From assembly GCF_000283655.1 (NCBI RefSeq), contig NC_016585.1, forward strand, positions 943,501 to 1,007,500: a DNA stretch of 64,000 bases. The letters are read 5' to 3'. A program made the position numbers and the translations under genes. Of this stretch, positions 43,978 to 53,289 are shown piece by piece. The notes under the pieces are model-generated. The model searched no databases. It had not been told where the DNA came from and saw only the letters and a program-made list of their open reading frames with translations. Positions within the stretch are counted from its first letter, which is position 1, and each line of letters begins with the position of its first letter. The DNA is from Azospirillum lipoferum 4B (lineage in GTDB: Bacteria; Pseudomonadota; Alphaproteobacteria; Azospirillales; Azospirillaceae).

Positions 43978-45180
43978 ATGGCGACGCCACGCAACAATCA
44001 TGGGGCGATCTTCACGGATCTGCTGGAGCTTGGCGCTCCCGGCGGCCTGACGGTCGCGGTGAAGGACTGCCTGGACATCGCCGGCTTTCCGACCCGTTGC
44101 GGATCGGCGGCGTTCGACCAGGCCCCGGCGGCGTCCCGCCATGCCGCGGTGGTGGATGCCCTGCTGGCGGCGGGCTGCCGGATCGTCGGCAAGACGACCA
44201 TGCACGAACTGGCCTATGGCATGACCGGCATCAACGCCCGCTTCGGCACCCCGGTCAATCCCGGCTGGCCCGAGCTGATTCCGGGCGGCTCCTCTTCGGG
44301 ATCGGCGGTGGCGGTCGCCGCCGGTCTGGTGGATTTCGCGGTCGGCACCGACACCGGCGGCTCCGTCCGCCAGCCGGCGGCCTGCTGCGGGGTGTTCGGC
44401 ATGAAGCCGACCTTCGGCCGCATCGACCGCCGGGGGGCCAGCCCCGCCGACAGCTCGCTCGACTGCATCGGTCCGCTGGCGCGCAGCATCGGCATGCTGG
44501 AGCGCGCGATGGTGGCGATGGATCCGGGCTTTCTGCCGGCCAAGGGGCTGGACCGCCCTCCCCGGCTCGCCCTGCTCCGCCATCCCGACGGTGCCGGGGC
44601 GGATCGCGAGTGGACCGGTCTCCTGCCCGCCCATGCCGCCGCCATGCCCTGGGTGGAGCTGCCGCTGCTCGACGACGCCTTCCGGGCCGGGATGACCGTC
44701 ATCGCCCGCGAAACCCACCGGGCATTCGGCCATCTCCTGTCCGAACCGGCGGCGCTGGGCGACGACGTGCGCGCCCGCCTGGATGCCGCCGGACGGGTCA
44801 CCGACGAGGAACTGGCACGGGCCGAGGATGTCAGGGCGCGCTTCACCGCCGAGGTGGACGCGCTGCTGGCCGACTGCGACGCCCTGGTCACGCCCGCCCT
44901 GCCGATGCCGCCGCCCGGCCTCGACGCGGCGCGGGATCCGAAGGCGGTCCTGCCGCTGACCCGTTTCCTGCGTCCCTTCAACCTTTCCGGACATCCGGCG
45001 ATCGTCCTGCCGGCTGTCGATGACCGCGGCCAGCCGCGCGGCATCCAGATCGTCGGCCGCAAATTCGAAGACCCCCAGCTCTGCGCCATTGCGGCCTGGC
45101 TCTGCATGGCCGAACCGAACTTCCAGGCGAAGGACCATTCCCATGACTCCACGCAACGCGTCGGCCGCGACGGCGCTTGA
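43978..45180 (+). CDS. iacH: Amidase signature family protein, IacH-like
   Basis: 400 residues with the amidase triad K29 (VAVKDCLD), cis-S105 (PGGSSSGSA) and nucleophile S129 (GTDTGGSVRQPA). Amidases named IacH occur in IAA degradation clusters, where a role on amide-type intermediates or IAA conjugates is suspected but not settled. First gene of the plus-strand operon iacHABCDEFG. Its end overlaps iacA by 38 nt. Shorter than the amidase at 28680 and not a close copy of it. Confidence 0.82.
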   Translation: MATPRNNHGAIFTDLLELGAPGGLTVAVKDCLDIAGFPTRCGSAAFDQAPAASRHAAVVDALLAAGCRIVGKTTMHELAYGMTGINARFGTPVNPGWPELIPGGSSSGSAVAVAAGLVDFAVGTDTGGSVRQPAACCGVFGMKPTFGRIDRRGASPADSSLDCIGPLARSIGMLERAMVAMDPGFLPAKGLDRPPRLALLRHPDGAGADREWTGLLPAHAAAMPWVELPLLDDAFRAGMTVIARETHRAFGHLLSEPAALGDDVRARLDAAGRVTDEELARAEDVRARFTAEVDALLADCDALVTPALPMPPPGLDAARDPKAVLPLTRFLRPFNLSGHPAIVLPAVDDRGQPRGIQIVGRKFEDPQLCAIAAWLCMAEPNFQAKDHSHDSTQRVGRDGA

Positions 45181-46279
45181 AGCCCTCAAATCGGAAATCC
45201 GCGCGCGGCGCGACGAGTTCCACAAGCTCCGCCACATTCCCGTCGACATCGTCCGCAAGTTCCAGGAGGCCGGCGTCTACCGCGCCTTCGTCCCGACCCG
45301 CTTCGGCGGCGACGGCTGCTCCCCGGCGGAGTTCTGCCGGCTGGTCGAGGAGATCTCGACCGCCGACGCCTCGGCCGGCTGGGTCGCCAGCTTCGGCGTC
45401 TCCGCCACCTATCTGGCGGCGCTGCCGACCGAAACCTACGCCGGCATCTACGGCGCCGATCCCGACACGGTCTTCGCCGGCGGGCTGTTCCCGCCGCAGC
45501 CGACGCGCAAGGTCGCGGGCGGGCTGGAGTTCTCCGGCCGCTGGCCCTGGTGCTCGGGCGTGATGGGTGCGTCGATCGTCGGCGGCGGGATCAAGGTGGA
45601 GGGGGAGTCCAACGCGCTGCTGCGCACCGCCGTCATGCCGCGCGCCAAGGTCACGGTGCATGAGACCTGGGACACCATCGGCCTGCGCGCCACCGGCAGC
45701 CACGAGGTGTCGGTCGAGAACATCGTGGTGCCGGAGGAATGGACCTTCATCCGCGGCGGCAAGCCGTCGATGGACGACGCGATCTTCCGCTATCCCGCCA
45801 TGGCGCTCGCCTCCCAGGTGCTGGCCGTGGTGGCTCTGGGCACGGCGCGGGCGGCCATCGACTGGGTGCGCCAGGACGCGCTCCGCCGCAACTCGATCAC
45901 CGGCGCGCCCAGCCCGGCGGCGCGCGGCTATGTCCAGATGGGCGTCGCCCAGGCCGAAGGACTGCTTCTCGGCGCGCGGGCGGCCTTCTACGACACCATC
46001 GAACAGGCTTGGGACCAGATGCTGACCAAGGGCGAGGTCGACCGGCCGATGCAGATCCGCCTGCGGCAGGTCGCTTCCAAGGCGGCGCAGGACGGGGCCG
46101 AGGCCGCGCGCATCGCCTTCGTGCTGGGCGGGTCGGATTCGATGAACAGCGGCCACCCGCTGGGGCGCTTCATGATCGACGCCGCCTGCGTGGCGCAGCA
46201 CGCCTTCATCGGCGCCGGAAGCTGGCAGATGGCCGGTGCCGCACTGCTCGACCAGCCGGCGGCCCCCGGATTCCCATGA
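45143..46279 (+). CDS. iacA: Acyl-CoA-dehydrogenase-like flavin monooxygenase, IacA
   Basis: 378 residues of the acyl-CoA dehydrogenase fold in its two-component monooxygenase (HsaA/group D) form: PTRFGGDGCSPAEFCRLVEE, FSGRWPWCSGV and TWDTIGLRATGSHEVSVEN. IacA hydroxylates the indole ring of IAA, using reduced flavin probably supplied by IacG. ATG 45143 has AAGGA upstream and lies inside the end of iacH. The gene order with iacB and the Rieske genes makes the assignment strong. Confidence 0.9.
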   Translation: MTPRNASAATALEALKSEIRARRDEFHKLRHIPVDIVRKFQEAGVYRAFVPTRFGGDGCSPAEFCRLVEEISTADASAGWVASFGVSATYLAALPTETYAGIYGADPDTVFAGGLFPPQPTRKVAGGLEFSGRWPWCSGVMGASIVGGGIKVEGESNALLRTAVMPRAKVTVHETWDTIGLRATGSHEVSVENIVVPEEWTFIRGGKPSMDDAIFRYPAMALASQVLAVVALGTARAAIDWVRQDALRRNSITGAPSPAARGYVQMGVAQAEGLLLGARAAFYDTIEQAWDQMLTKGEVDRPMQIRLRQVASKAAQDGAEAARIAFVLGGSDSMNSGHPLGRFMIDAACVAQHAFIGAGSWQMAGAALLDQPAAPGFP

Positions 46280-46328
46280 TCCGGCCGCTCCGGCTTTCAA
46301 ACGAACCTCAAGACTGGGAACCGACGCG

Positions 46329-46694
46329 ATGAGCGAGAAGAAGCCGATCCGCACCATGCTGTGCATCGCCGTGCAGCAGAATTTCTTCGACCTTCCCTTC
46401 GATCAGACCGGTCCGGTATGGACGGCGACGAAGCAGTTCCTGGCCACCGTCCACAAGATGCCGGGCGTCACCGTGCTGGGCACCTTCGACGACGACGAGA
46501 CGATGGTCGGCACCTCGCCCACCGGGTTCCCCTGGACCTGCTACCTGCTGGGCGATTTCCCCGACCGAGAAGCGGTGGTGGCGGCCTGCAACCTGTTCCG
46601 CACCATCGAGGTCGGCGACCAGGGACACCGGCTGTGGCGCTACATGCGCATCGAGGCGCGCATGGGCCGGCCGCTGCCGACGCCCGAACTCTGA
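46329..46694 (+). CDS. iacB: Small conserved protein, IacB-like
   Basis: 121 residues with no recognised domain; features include MLCIAVQQNFFDLPFDQTG, LGTFDDDETMVGTSPTGFPW and LWRYMRIEARMGRP. A small protein of this kind sits between iacA and iacC in IAA degradation clusters and is called IacB; its biochemical role is not well defined. Assigned by position and size. 50 nt after iacA and 52 nt before iacC. Confidence 0.78.
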   Translation: MSEKKPIRTMLCIAVQQNFFDLPFDQTGPVWTATKQFLATVHKMPGVTVLGTFDDDETMVGTSPTGFPWTCYLLGDFPDREAVVAACNLFRTIEVGDQGHRLWRYMRIEARMGRPLPTPEL

Positions 46695-46746
46695 TCCCCC
46701 GGCAAGCCGGCCGGCGAACCAAGCCGGCTAACCCAAAGGAGAACCC

Positions 46747-48039
46747 ATGTCTCTCGACCATAGCCCGGCCCACGATGGCCCGGCCCAACACAATCCAACC
46801 CGCCCGGAAGACCTTGTCGAGCATGACCGGGTCCAGACGCCGCTGTACGAGGATGCCGCCCTCTTCGACCAGGAGATGGAGAAGATCTTCGCCCACACCT
46901 GGGTGTTCGTCGCCCATGGTTCGGAAGTGCCCGAGAAGGGGTCCTTCATCCTGTCCTGGGTCGGCCAGCAGCCGGTCATCGTGGTGCGCGACCGCAAGGG
47001 CGACATCAACGTCCTGGTGAACCGCTGCCGCCACCGCGCCGCCACGGTGTGCGAGGTGAAGAAGGGCAAGACCTCGTCCTTCCAGTGCCCCTACCATGGC
47101 TGGGGCTACGGCCTCGACGGCTCGCTGCGCGGCGTCCCCTACCCCGAGCAGTATGGCAAGGACTTCGACAAGTCGACGCTGGGGATGAAGGCGCTTCGCG
47201 TCGACTCCTACCAGAACATGATCTTCGCCACGCTGGACGACGGCATCGAGCCGCTGGCCGAATTCCTCGGCCCGGCGAAGAAGTGGATCGACCTGTTCAT
47301 GAAGCAGGGCGGCGGCTATCCGGTCAAGGTGCTGGGCGAGCATCAGTTCACCGTGCCGATGAACTGGAAGATCCAGCTGGAGAACACCACCGACGCCTAC
47401 CACTTCCCGGTCGTCCACAAGTCCTTCATCCAGAGCCTGGACAAGGAGGCCGAGGCCACCTTCAACTTCTTCGACAAGGCGGGCTTCGTCGAGGATCTCG
47501 GCAACGGCCATTCGGTCGCCGTCATGATCCCTGAACTGATCGATCTCGACGAGAACCTCGACGATCCGATCCCGGAGCGCTTCGCGGAGCTGGCCCAGGC
47601 GCTGCGCGACGAAGGCTTCGACGAGCCGCGCGTGCGCAAGATCGTGCGCGCCACCGGCGGCGCCGGCTTCAACCTGAACCTGTTCCCGAACGTGTCGCTG
47701 TCGCTGGCCTTCTTCCGCGTCCTGCGGCCGGTCGGCGTCAAGGAGACCGCCATCCGCCATGTCTGCCTCGGCATGGACGGCGGACCGGTCGCCGCCAACC
47801 GGATGCGGATCCGCCTGCAGGAGCATTTCCAGGGTCCGATGGGCTTCGGCACCCCCGACGACGCCGAGGTGTGGGAGCGCGTCCAGCGCGGCACGCTGGG
47901 CGGCAAGGATCTGCCGATCCTGGTGAACCGCGGCCTCGTCGACGAGGTTCCGGGCGTCGACGGCCCGCGCGGCCATCTCAGCGCCGAAACCGGCATGCGC
48001 GCCTCCTATCAGATGTGGAAAAGGATGATGGCCCAATGA
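46747..48039 (+). CDS. iacC: Rieske ring-hydroxylating dioxygenase large subunit, IacC
   Basis: 430 residues. The Rieske [2Fe-2S] ligands are C94, H96 (NRCRHRA), C114 and H117 (QCPYHGWG). The mononuclear iron ligands are H219 and H224 with bridging D216 (ENTTDAYHFPVVHK). It is the catalytic component acting with IacD and reductase IacF on an oxidised IAA intermediate on the route to catechol. AGGAG precedes the ATG. The iacD start overlaps its stop by 4 nt. Confidence 0.93.
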   Translation: MSLDHSPAHDGPAQHNPTRPEDLVEHDRVQTPLYEDAALFDQEMEKIFAHTWVFVAHGSEVPEKGSFILSWVGQQPVIVVRDRKGDINVLVNRCRHRAATVCEVKKGKTSSFQCPYHGWGYGLDGSLRGVPYPEQYGKDFDKSTLGMKALRVDSYQNMIFATLDDGIEPLAEFLGPAKKWIDLFMKQGGGYPVKVLGEHQFTVPMNWKIQLENTTDAYHFPVVHKSFIQSLDKEAEATFNFFDKAGFVEDLGNGHSVAVMIPELIDLDENLDDPIPERFAELAQALRDEGFDEPRVRKIVRATGGAGFNLNLFPNVSLSLAFFRVLRPVGVKETAIRHVCLGMDGGPVAANRMRIRLQEHFQGPMGFGTPDDAEVWERVQRGTLGGKDLPILVNRGLVDEVPGVDGPRGHLSAETGMRASYQMWKRMMAQ

Positions 48040-48530
48040 GCGGGATCACGACCGTGGACAAGGATATCGATCTGCAGGAGCTGGCCGCCTTCGTCTGGCG
48101 GGAAGCCGATATTCTCGACCGCTGCGACTACGATGCCTGGCTGGCGCTGTGGACCGAAGACGGCCATTACATCGTCCCCATCGGCAAAGGCGAGAATTAC
48201 GAGGATCAGGTCAACGTCTGCTACGACGACGCCAAGATGCGCAAGATGCGCGTCGAGCGCTTCCAGCAGGGCTTCTCGATCTCGTCTGCGCCCCCCGCCG
48301 ATACGGTGCGCACCGTCTCCCGCTTCGTGCTTCAGGGCGCGACGGGTGACGAGATCGTCCTCAGCTGCGCCGAGCATGTGGTGGAGAACAAGTTCGGCCG
48401 CCAGCGGATCTATGCGGCGAACCTGACCTACACGCTGGTGCGCAGCGATGACGGCCTGCGGATCCGCAACAAGGTGGCGCGGTTGCTGAATTCGGATGGG
48501 GAGCTGACGGCGTTCAGCTATCTGTTCTGA
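48036..48530 (+). CDS. iacD: Ring-hydroxylating dioxygenase small subunit, IacD
   Basis: 164 residues of the beta-subunit (NTF2-like cone) family: LQELAAFVWREADILDRCDY, WLALWTEDGHYIVPIG and the C-terminal LRIRNKVARLLNSDGEL. It forms the alpha3beta3 oxygenase with IacC. ATGA overlap with iacC; its TGA shares one base with the iacE ATG. Confidence 0.92.
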   Translation: MSGITTVDKDIDLQELAAFVWREADILDRCDYDAWLALWTEDGHYIVPIGKGENYEDQVNVCYDDAKMRKMRVERFQQGFSISSAPPADTVRTVSRFVLQGATGDEIVLSCAEHVVENKFGRQRIYAANLTYTLVRSDDGLRIRNKVARLLNSDGELTAFSYLF

Positions 48531-49291
48531 TGGCGGCCCCGTCTCCCGGCGCGCTCCAGACGGCGGTCGTCACCGGCGGCGCCAGCGGCCTGGGCGCCCT
48601 CACCGCCCGCGCCCTGCATCGGGCCGGCTTCCGCGTCGTCGTCACCGACCTCGCCGCCGATGCCGCCGAAGCTCTGGCCCGCGACCTCGACCTCTCCGGC
48701 GAGACCGCGGCCTCCGGCACGCTCGACGTGGCGAAGCCTGAGGATTTCCAACGGATCCTCGACCGCTGCGTCGAGCGCTGGGGCTCGGTCGAGGTGCTCG
48801 TCAACAACGCCGCCCGCACCGAGGTCAAGCCGGTGCTGGAGATCGGCGTCGACGAGTTCAACGCGGTGATGGCGACCAATGCCGGCGGCACCTTCGCCGG
48901 CTGCCAGATCTTCGGCCGCCATTTCAAGCAGCGCGGCTACGGCCGCATCGTCAACATGGCGTCGCTGGCCGGCCAGAATGGCGGGACCGCCACGGGGGCG
49001 CATTACGCCGCCTCCAAGGGGGCGATCCTGACGCTGACCAAGATCTTCGCCCGCGATCTCGCTCCCTTCGGCGTCACCTGCAACGCCATCGCTCCGGGTC
49101 CGATGGACACGCCGATGGTCCGCTCGGTGCTGACGCCGGAGCGGCTGCCGGCGGCGCTGGCGGCGATCCCGGTCGGCCAGCTCGGCGATCCCGACTTCGT
49201 GGCCGACCTCGTCACCCTGCTGGCCCGGCCCGAATCCGGCTTCGTCACCGGGGCCTGCTGGGACGTCAACGGGGGGATTTACATGCGATGA
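48530..49291 (+). CDS. iacE: Short-chain dehydrogenase/reductase, IacE
   Basis: 253 residues, classical SDR: cofactor motif TGGASGLG near residue 15, NNA (VLVNNAART), and catalytic Tyr-x3-Lys in HYAASKGAI. IacE is proposed to act in the conversion of 2-hydroxy-IAA to dioxindole-acetic acid together with IacA and IacB. Shares one base with iacD and overlaps iacF by 4 nt. Confidence 0.9.
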   Translation: MAAPSPGALQTAVVTGGASGLGALTARALHRAGFRVVVTDLAADAAEALARDLDLSGETAASGTLDVAKPEDFQRILDRCVERWGSVEVLVNNAARTEVKPVLEIGVDEFNAVMATNAGGTFAGCQIFGRHFKQRGYGRIVNMASLAGQNGGTATGAHYAASKGAILTLTKIFARDLAPFGVTCNAIAPGPMDTPMVRSVLTPERLPAALAAIPVGQLGDPDFVADLVTLLARPESGFVTGACWDVNGGIYMR

Positions 49292-50280
49292 GCGACGACA
49301 CCGACAGCAAGACCCGCATCCTGACCGTCATCGAACGGATCGAGGAGCCGGGCGACATCCTGCGGGTCAAGCTGGCGGCGCCCGACGGCGCCGCCCTGCC
49401 GGCCTTCACCGCGGGCGCGCACATCGACATCCGCCTGAGTGCCGGCGACACCGGCCTGTGGCGGCAGTATTCGCTCTGCTCGGACCCGGCCCAGGCCCAG
49501 GGTCAGGCCGGTCATTACGAGATCGGCGTCCTGCGCGACCCCAACAGCCGCGGCGGTTCCGTCGCCTTCCACCGCCTCGCGGCGCCGGGCGGCAGCTTCA
49601 CCGTCGAAGGCCCGCGCAACCATTTCGAACTGGCGGAGGACGCCCGCCGCACCGTGCTGTTCGGCGGCGGCATCGGCATCACGCCGATGCTGGCGATGGC
49701 CTGGCGGCTGCACGCCCTGAACCGGGACTTCACGCTGCATTACTGCACCCGGTCGGAGCGCGCCACCGCCTTCCGCGACACCATCGCCACAGCCCCCTGG
49801 GGCCATCGCGTGGTGTTCCATCACGACGATCTGCCGCAAGCGCAGCGCCTCGACCCCGCCCGCGACCTGCCGGAGCCGGACGCCGGGACCCACCTCTATG
49901 TCTGCGGCCCCCAGGGCTTCATGGATTGGGTGATCGGCGCCGCAAAGACCGCCGGCCATGCCCCGGCCAACATCCACCGGGAGTATTTCTCGGCCCAGGT
50001 CGACAGCACCGGCGAGGGGTTCGAGGTGACGGCGAGCCGGTCCGGCGTGACCGTGAGCGTCGGTCCCGAAGACACCATCGCCAAGGCGCTCGCCCGCGCC
50101 GGCATCTCCATCCCGGTGAAGTGCGAGGAGGGCGTCTGCGGCACCTGCGTGACCGACGTGCTCGACGGCACCCCCGATCACCGCGACCAGTTCCTCACCG
50201 ACGAGGAGCGCGCCGAGGGCAGCATGATCTGCGTCTGCTGCTCGCGCGCCCGGTCGAAATCCCTCGTTCTCGATATCTGA
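49288..50280 (+). CDS. iacF: Ferredoxin reductase with C-terminal [2Fe-2S] domain, IacF
   Basis: 330 residues: FAD-binding barrel (LWRQYSLCSDP), NAD-binding domain (LFGGGIGITPMLAMAW, YVCGPQGFMDW) and a C-terminal plant-type [2Fe-2S] cluster (CEEGVCGTCV with a later CVCC). It passes electrons from NADH to the Rieske oxygenase IacCD, replacing separate ferredoxin and reductase. This vanillate-O-demethylase-reductase-like layout is standard for the family. 12 nt before iacG. Confidence 0.92.
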   Translation: MSDDTDSKTRILTVIERIEEPGDILRVKLAAPDGAALPAFTAGAHIDIRLSAGDTGLWRQYSLCSDPAQAQGQAGHYEIGVLRDPNSRGGSVAFHRLAAPGGSFTVEGPRNHFELAEDARRTVLFGGGIGITPMLAMAWRLHALNRDFTLHYCTRSERATAFRDTIATAPWGHRVVFHHDDLPQAQRLDPARDLPEPDAGTHLYVCGPQGFMDWVIGAAKTAGHAPANIHREYFSAQVDSTGEGFEVTASRSGVTVSVGPEDTIAKALARAGISIPVKCEEGVCGTCVTDVLDGTPDHRDQFLTDEERAEGSMICVCCSRARSKSLVLDI

Positions 50281-50292
50281 GAGGAAGCGATC

Positions 50293-50802
50293 ATGTCCGC
50301 AACCGCCGCCCCGCTGCCGCCCGAAACCCAGGCCTTCCGCGACGGCATGAGCCGTCTGGGCGCCGCCGTCAATCTGGTGACGACCGACGGCCCCGCCGGC
50401 CGCCACGGCCTGACCGTCTCCGCCGTCTGTTCGGTGACCGACACGCCGCCGACGCTGCTCGTCTGCATCAACGCCAACGCTTTCGCCCATGACGCCTTCC
50501 TGGAGAACGGCGTGCTCTGCGTCAATGTGCTGAACGCCGATCACCAGGAACTGTCACGCTCCTTCGCCAAATGGACCGGCGAGGACCGCTTCGCCGGCGG
50601 CGTCTGGACGCGGGACGGAACCGGTGCCCCGGTGCTGTCCGGCGCCTCGGCCTCCTTCGACTGCCGGATCGTCGACCACCAGCGCAAGGGCACCCACACC
50701 GTGCTGTTCTGCGAGGTCCAGGCGACGGCGCTTTGCGACGGCCCCGGCGGCGGGCTGATCTGGTTCAACCGGGGCTTCCACACGCTCGGGACGTCCGCTT
50801 GA
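50293..50802 (+). CDS. iacG: Flavin reductase, IacG
   Basis: 169 residues, small NAD(P)H:flavin reductase family (FRDGMSRLGAAVNLVTTDGP, GLTVSAVCSVTDTPPTLLVC, GVLCVNVLNADHQELSRSFA). Supplies reduced flavin to IacA. Last plus-strand gene of the iac operon, convergent with iacR (16 nt apart). Confidence 0.92.
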   Translation: MSATAAPLPPETQAFRDGMSRLGAAVNLVTTDGPAGRHGLTVSAVCSVTDTPPTLLVCINANAFAHDAFLENGVLCVNVLNADHQELSRSFAKWTGEDRFAGGVWTRDGTGAPVLSGASASFDCRIVDHQRKGTHTVLFCEVQATALCDGPGGGLIWFNRGFHTLGTSA

Positions 50803-50818
50803 TTGGGGGCGACGCCGG

Positions 50819-51307
50819 TCAGACCTCGCCCAGCCGGTCGAAGACCTTCTCCAGCAGCCCGTTGAGCGCCGCCATCTCCTCGCTGGAGATGTTGACGAAG
50901 GATGCCGCCAGGATGCCGTCGGCCTCGGCCATGGCGAGCTGGCGCATCCGGTCGCCGTAAGGCGTCAAACCGACATCGGTCGCCCGCCCGTCGGTGGGCC
51001 GCACCCGTGTCGTCACCAGCCCGTCGGCAACCATCCTCTGCACGATCTTGGTCGCGGTGTTCAGTTTCAGGACGCTGGCTTCCGCGATTTCGGAAATGCT
51101 CTGATGCTCGTCCTCATACAGGCACATCAGCACGCGCCAGCGCGGCATGTCGAGGTTCAGCGGCTTCAGCCGCTTTTCCAGCACCTGCACATAGCGGCCG
51201 TTCACCCGCGAAATCCAGTAGAAGGGCCAGTCGCGGCGCATGCGTTTCTTGGAGAACGCCTGGCCCCCCGCCTGCATCGGGAGTTGGGGTGAACTGCTGC
51301 CGCTCAT
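50819..51307 (-). CDS. iacR: MarR family regulator, IacR-like
   Basis: 162 residues with a MarR winged helix (QSISEIAEASVLKLNTATKI, then VTTRVRPTDGRATDVGLT). IacR of known clusters is a MarR repressor released by IAA. ATG 51307 gives a family-like length; the frame is open further upstream without family sequence. Convergent with iacG and divergent from the outer-membrane channel at 51777. The cluster thus has both a MarR and a LysR candidate regulator. Confidence 0.85.
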   Translation of the reverse strand: MSGSSSPQLPMQAGGQAFSKKRMRRDWPFYWISRVNGRYVQVLEKRLKPLNLDMPRWRVLMCLYEDEHQSISEIAEASVLKLNTATKIVQRMVADGLVTTRVRPTDGRATDVGLTPYGDRMRQLAMAEADGILAASFVNISSEEMAALNGLLEKVFDRLGEV

Positions 51308-51776
51308 GCTGCGCCCTTCATCCGGCTGCGGCGGGACGGACGGGCTGCCAGCCGGTCCGGCCACGCTCGACACAACCATGTGGAGATGACGGGTGAATAG
51401 CGGAAAAGCTGCCGCATCACAAGACGGTTGGCAGCCGGACAGCTTGCCGCATGCAAAGCAGACGAGCGATATCTGGTGCCAACGTGAAAAACCATAAAAG
51501 AATAAATGCGTCTTCACATATTCTGGAAAAGATATTTTCAGTTTCCGGGAAGATAGCCCGACAATTACAGCGGATATAACTTAAAGATATGGCTATAATC
51601 CGCAGCACCATCAATCGATGACATGCCTGGATTTGCAGGCACCGCGTCCGATGCAACAGCTGTACTCGGACCCGACGCGGCTTCACGGATCGTGAGCATG
51701 CATGGCGCACGCAGGGCGGCCGGCCCTGGCCCCGCCCTTGCCCAAACAAGAAAATCACCCGAACGGAGACAGCTTC
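51308..51776. promoter_or_regulatory. Intergenic region iacR / outer-membrane channel
   Basis: 469 bp, with an AT-rich stretch 51480-51610. It holds an imperfect inverted repeat, GCGGATATA (51570-51578) against TATAATCCGC (51594-51603). The second arm contains a perfect -10-like TATAAT, but no good -35 is evident. It could be the IacR operator or the promoter of the channel gene. No gene seen. Confidence 0.4.
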
Positions 51777-53204
51777 ATGGTCACCGCCCAGACATTCGCC
51801 GGCACATTCGCCGGCACATGCACCGTCCGGCCGAGCGACACCCCCCGCCCCCATCGGCCGCTGCGGAGACGGATGCTCGCCGGCACGGCCCTGCTCGCGA
51901 TGCCGCTCCTCGCGATGTCCACCACCGCCCACGCGGACGTCACGCTCCATGAGCAGAACGGCGTCACCCTCGAAGGCGGCTTCACCGCCGGCATCGGTGC
52001 GGTCGCCGTGTCCAACGCCAATCTCGGCGCCGGGGTGGTCACACCGGACGGCAAGGTGCAGAAGGACCGCAGTTGGGCCGAAGGCTACATCGCCCCCAGC
52101 CTGAAGCTGACCTATGCCACCGAAAGCGCCGGCACGCTCTACAGCGGCGTGCGTGCGGTGTCGGGCGGAACAATCGGCGACGGCGATGCCGGCGGCTTCA
52201 CCCAGGGCCGCCAGGGCCGCACCGACCTCGATAACCTCTATGTCGGCTGGAGGAGCGGCGACCTGCTGTCCAGCCTGGGCAAGGATGCCGTCGACCTCGC
52301 CTATGGCCGGCAGAACTTCATGATCGGCGACGGCTTCATCATCGGCGACGGCACGCTGGATTCGCGGCGCCAGGGGACTTACTGGCTGGGGCCGCGCCGC
52401 GGCTGGAACACCGGCACCGCCGTCGCCAAATTCGACATCGCGCCGGTCCATGCCGACCTGTTCCGCCTGAAGAGCGACAAGAACAGCAACACCGACGTCA
52501 TTTATGGCGGCAATCTGGAATGGCGCTTCGGGGCGGAGGGCAAAAGCTCGCTCGGCGCCGCCTACATGCGCATCGACCAGTCGAACCTGCCGACCCGCAA
52601 GGGCATGGACATCTACAATCTCCGCGCCCTCGGCGTCACCGTCCCGTCGGTTCCGGGGCTGACCCTGTCGGCGGAATATGTGAAGCAGCACAACAGCCGC
52701 GCCGGTGCCGAGCTCGATGCCTCGGCCTGGTACGGCGAGGCCGGCTACAGCTTCGCCGACGTCGCCTGGACGCCGCGTGTCGGCTACCGCTACAGCCAGT
52801 TCAGCGGCGACAAGCCCGGCACGGCCAAGAGCGAGGCGTTCGATCCGCTCCACATGGCCTTCCCGCGCTGGGGCACCTGGCTTCAGGGCGAGATCAACGG
52901 CGAATATTTCCCGACCTCCAACAGCAACGTGAAGGTCCACAACGTCCAGTTCGCCGTCCAGCCGGCCGAGACGGTCACGCTGACCGCCCTGCTGTACGAC
53001 TTCCGCTTCGACCGCAAGCCGGCCGGCGTCACCAGCGGCCATGTCGGCAACGAGATCAACCTCGTGGTCGACTGGGGGGCGACGGAAAATCTGCTGGTCA
53101 GCGGCGTGGCCGGGCACTTCTTCGCCGGGGACGGCGGCAAGCAGTTCCTGCGTGGCAACAAGGACAGCACGGTCTTCGCGGTGATGGCGACCCTGACCTA
53201 TTGA
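51777..53204 (+). CDS. Outer-membrane beta-barrel channel, alginate-export-like family
   Basis: 475 residues. A long N-terminal export signal (about residues 1-55, hydrophobic core MLAGTALLAMPLLAMSTTAHA) is followed by a beta-barrel. Barrel features include GRTDLDNLYVGWRSGDLL, LAYGRQNFMIGDGFIIGDGT and a final strand STVFAVMATLTY. This resembles AlgE-type/alginate-export porins, which often serve aromatic uptake. The N-terminus before the signal core contains a duplicated TFAG from a 12-nt tandem repeat. GGAG at 51765 supports the ATG. Between iacR and the ABC importer, so probably the outer-membrane entry for the same substrate. Confidence 0.8.
   Translation: MVTAQTFAGTFAGTCTVRPSDTPRPHRPLRRRMLAGTALLAMPLLAMSTTAHADVTLHEQNGVTLEGGFTAGIGAVAVSNANLGAGVVTPDGKVQKDRSWAEGYIAPSLKLTYATESAGTLYSGVRAVSGGTIGDGDAGGFTQGRQGRTDLDNLYVGWRSGDLLSSLGKDAVDLAYGRQNFMIGDGFIIGDGTLDSRRQGTYWLGPRRGWNTGTAVAKFDIAPVHADLFRLKSDKNSNTDVIYGGNLEWRFGAEGKSSLGAAYMRIDQSNLPTRKGMDIYNLRALGVTVPSVPGLTLSAEYVKQHNSRAGAELDASAWYGEAGYSFADVAWTPRVGYRYSQFSGDKPGTAKSEAFDPLHMAFPRWGTWLQGEINGEYFPTSNSNVKVHNVQFAVQPAETVTLTALLYDFRFDRKPAGVTSGHVGNEINLVVDWGATENLLVSGVAGHFFAGDGGKQFLRGNKDSTVFAVMATLTY
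51792..51815. repeat. 12-nt tandem repeat in the porin leader
   Basis: ACATTCGCCGGC is present twice in tandem, giving TFAGTFAGT at about residues 6-14, ahead of the signal-peptide core. In-frame and probably neutral. Confidence 0.6.
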
Positions 53205-53212
53205 CGGTCGGT

Positions 53213-53240
53213 TGCGGACGGGTGGATGCACCCGTCCGCA
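53213..53240 (+). terminator. Terminator after the outer-membrane channel gene
   Basis: A perfect 12-bp stem TGCGGACGGGTG / CACCCGTCCGCA with a 4-nt loop GATG, 8 nt after the stop and followed by TTGTGTCTT. Good intrinsic terminator; it also separates the convergent ABC ATPase gene. Confidence 0.8.
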
Positions 53241-53289
53241 TTGTGTCTTGCCGCAGTTTTCTTTGCCGCGCTAAACCACGGCGTCGGCC

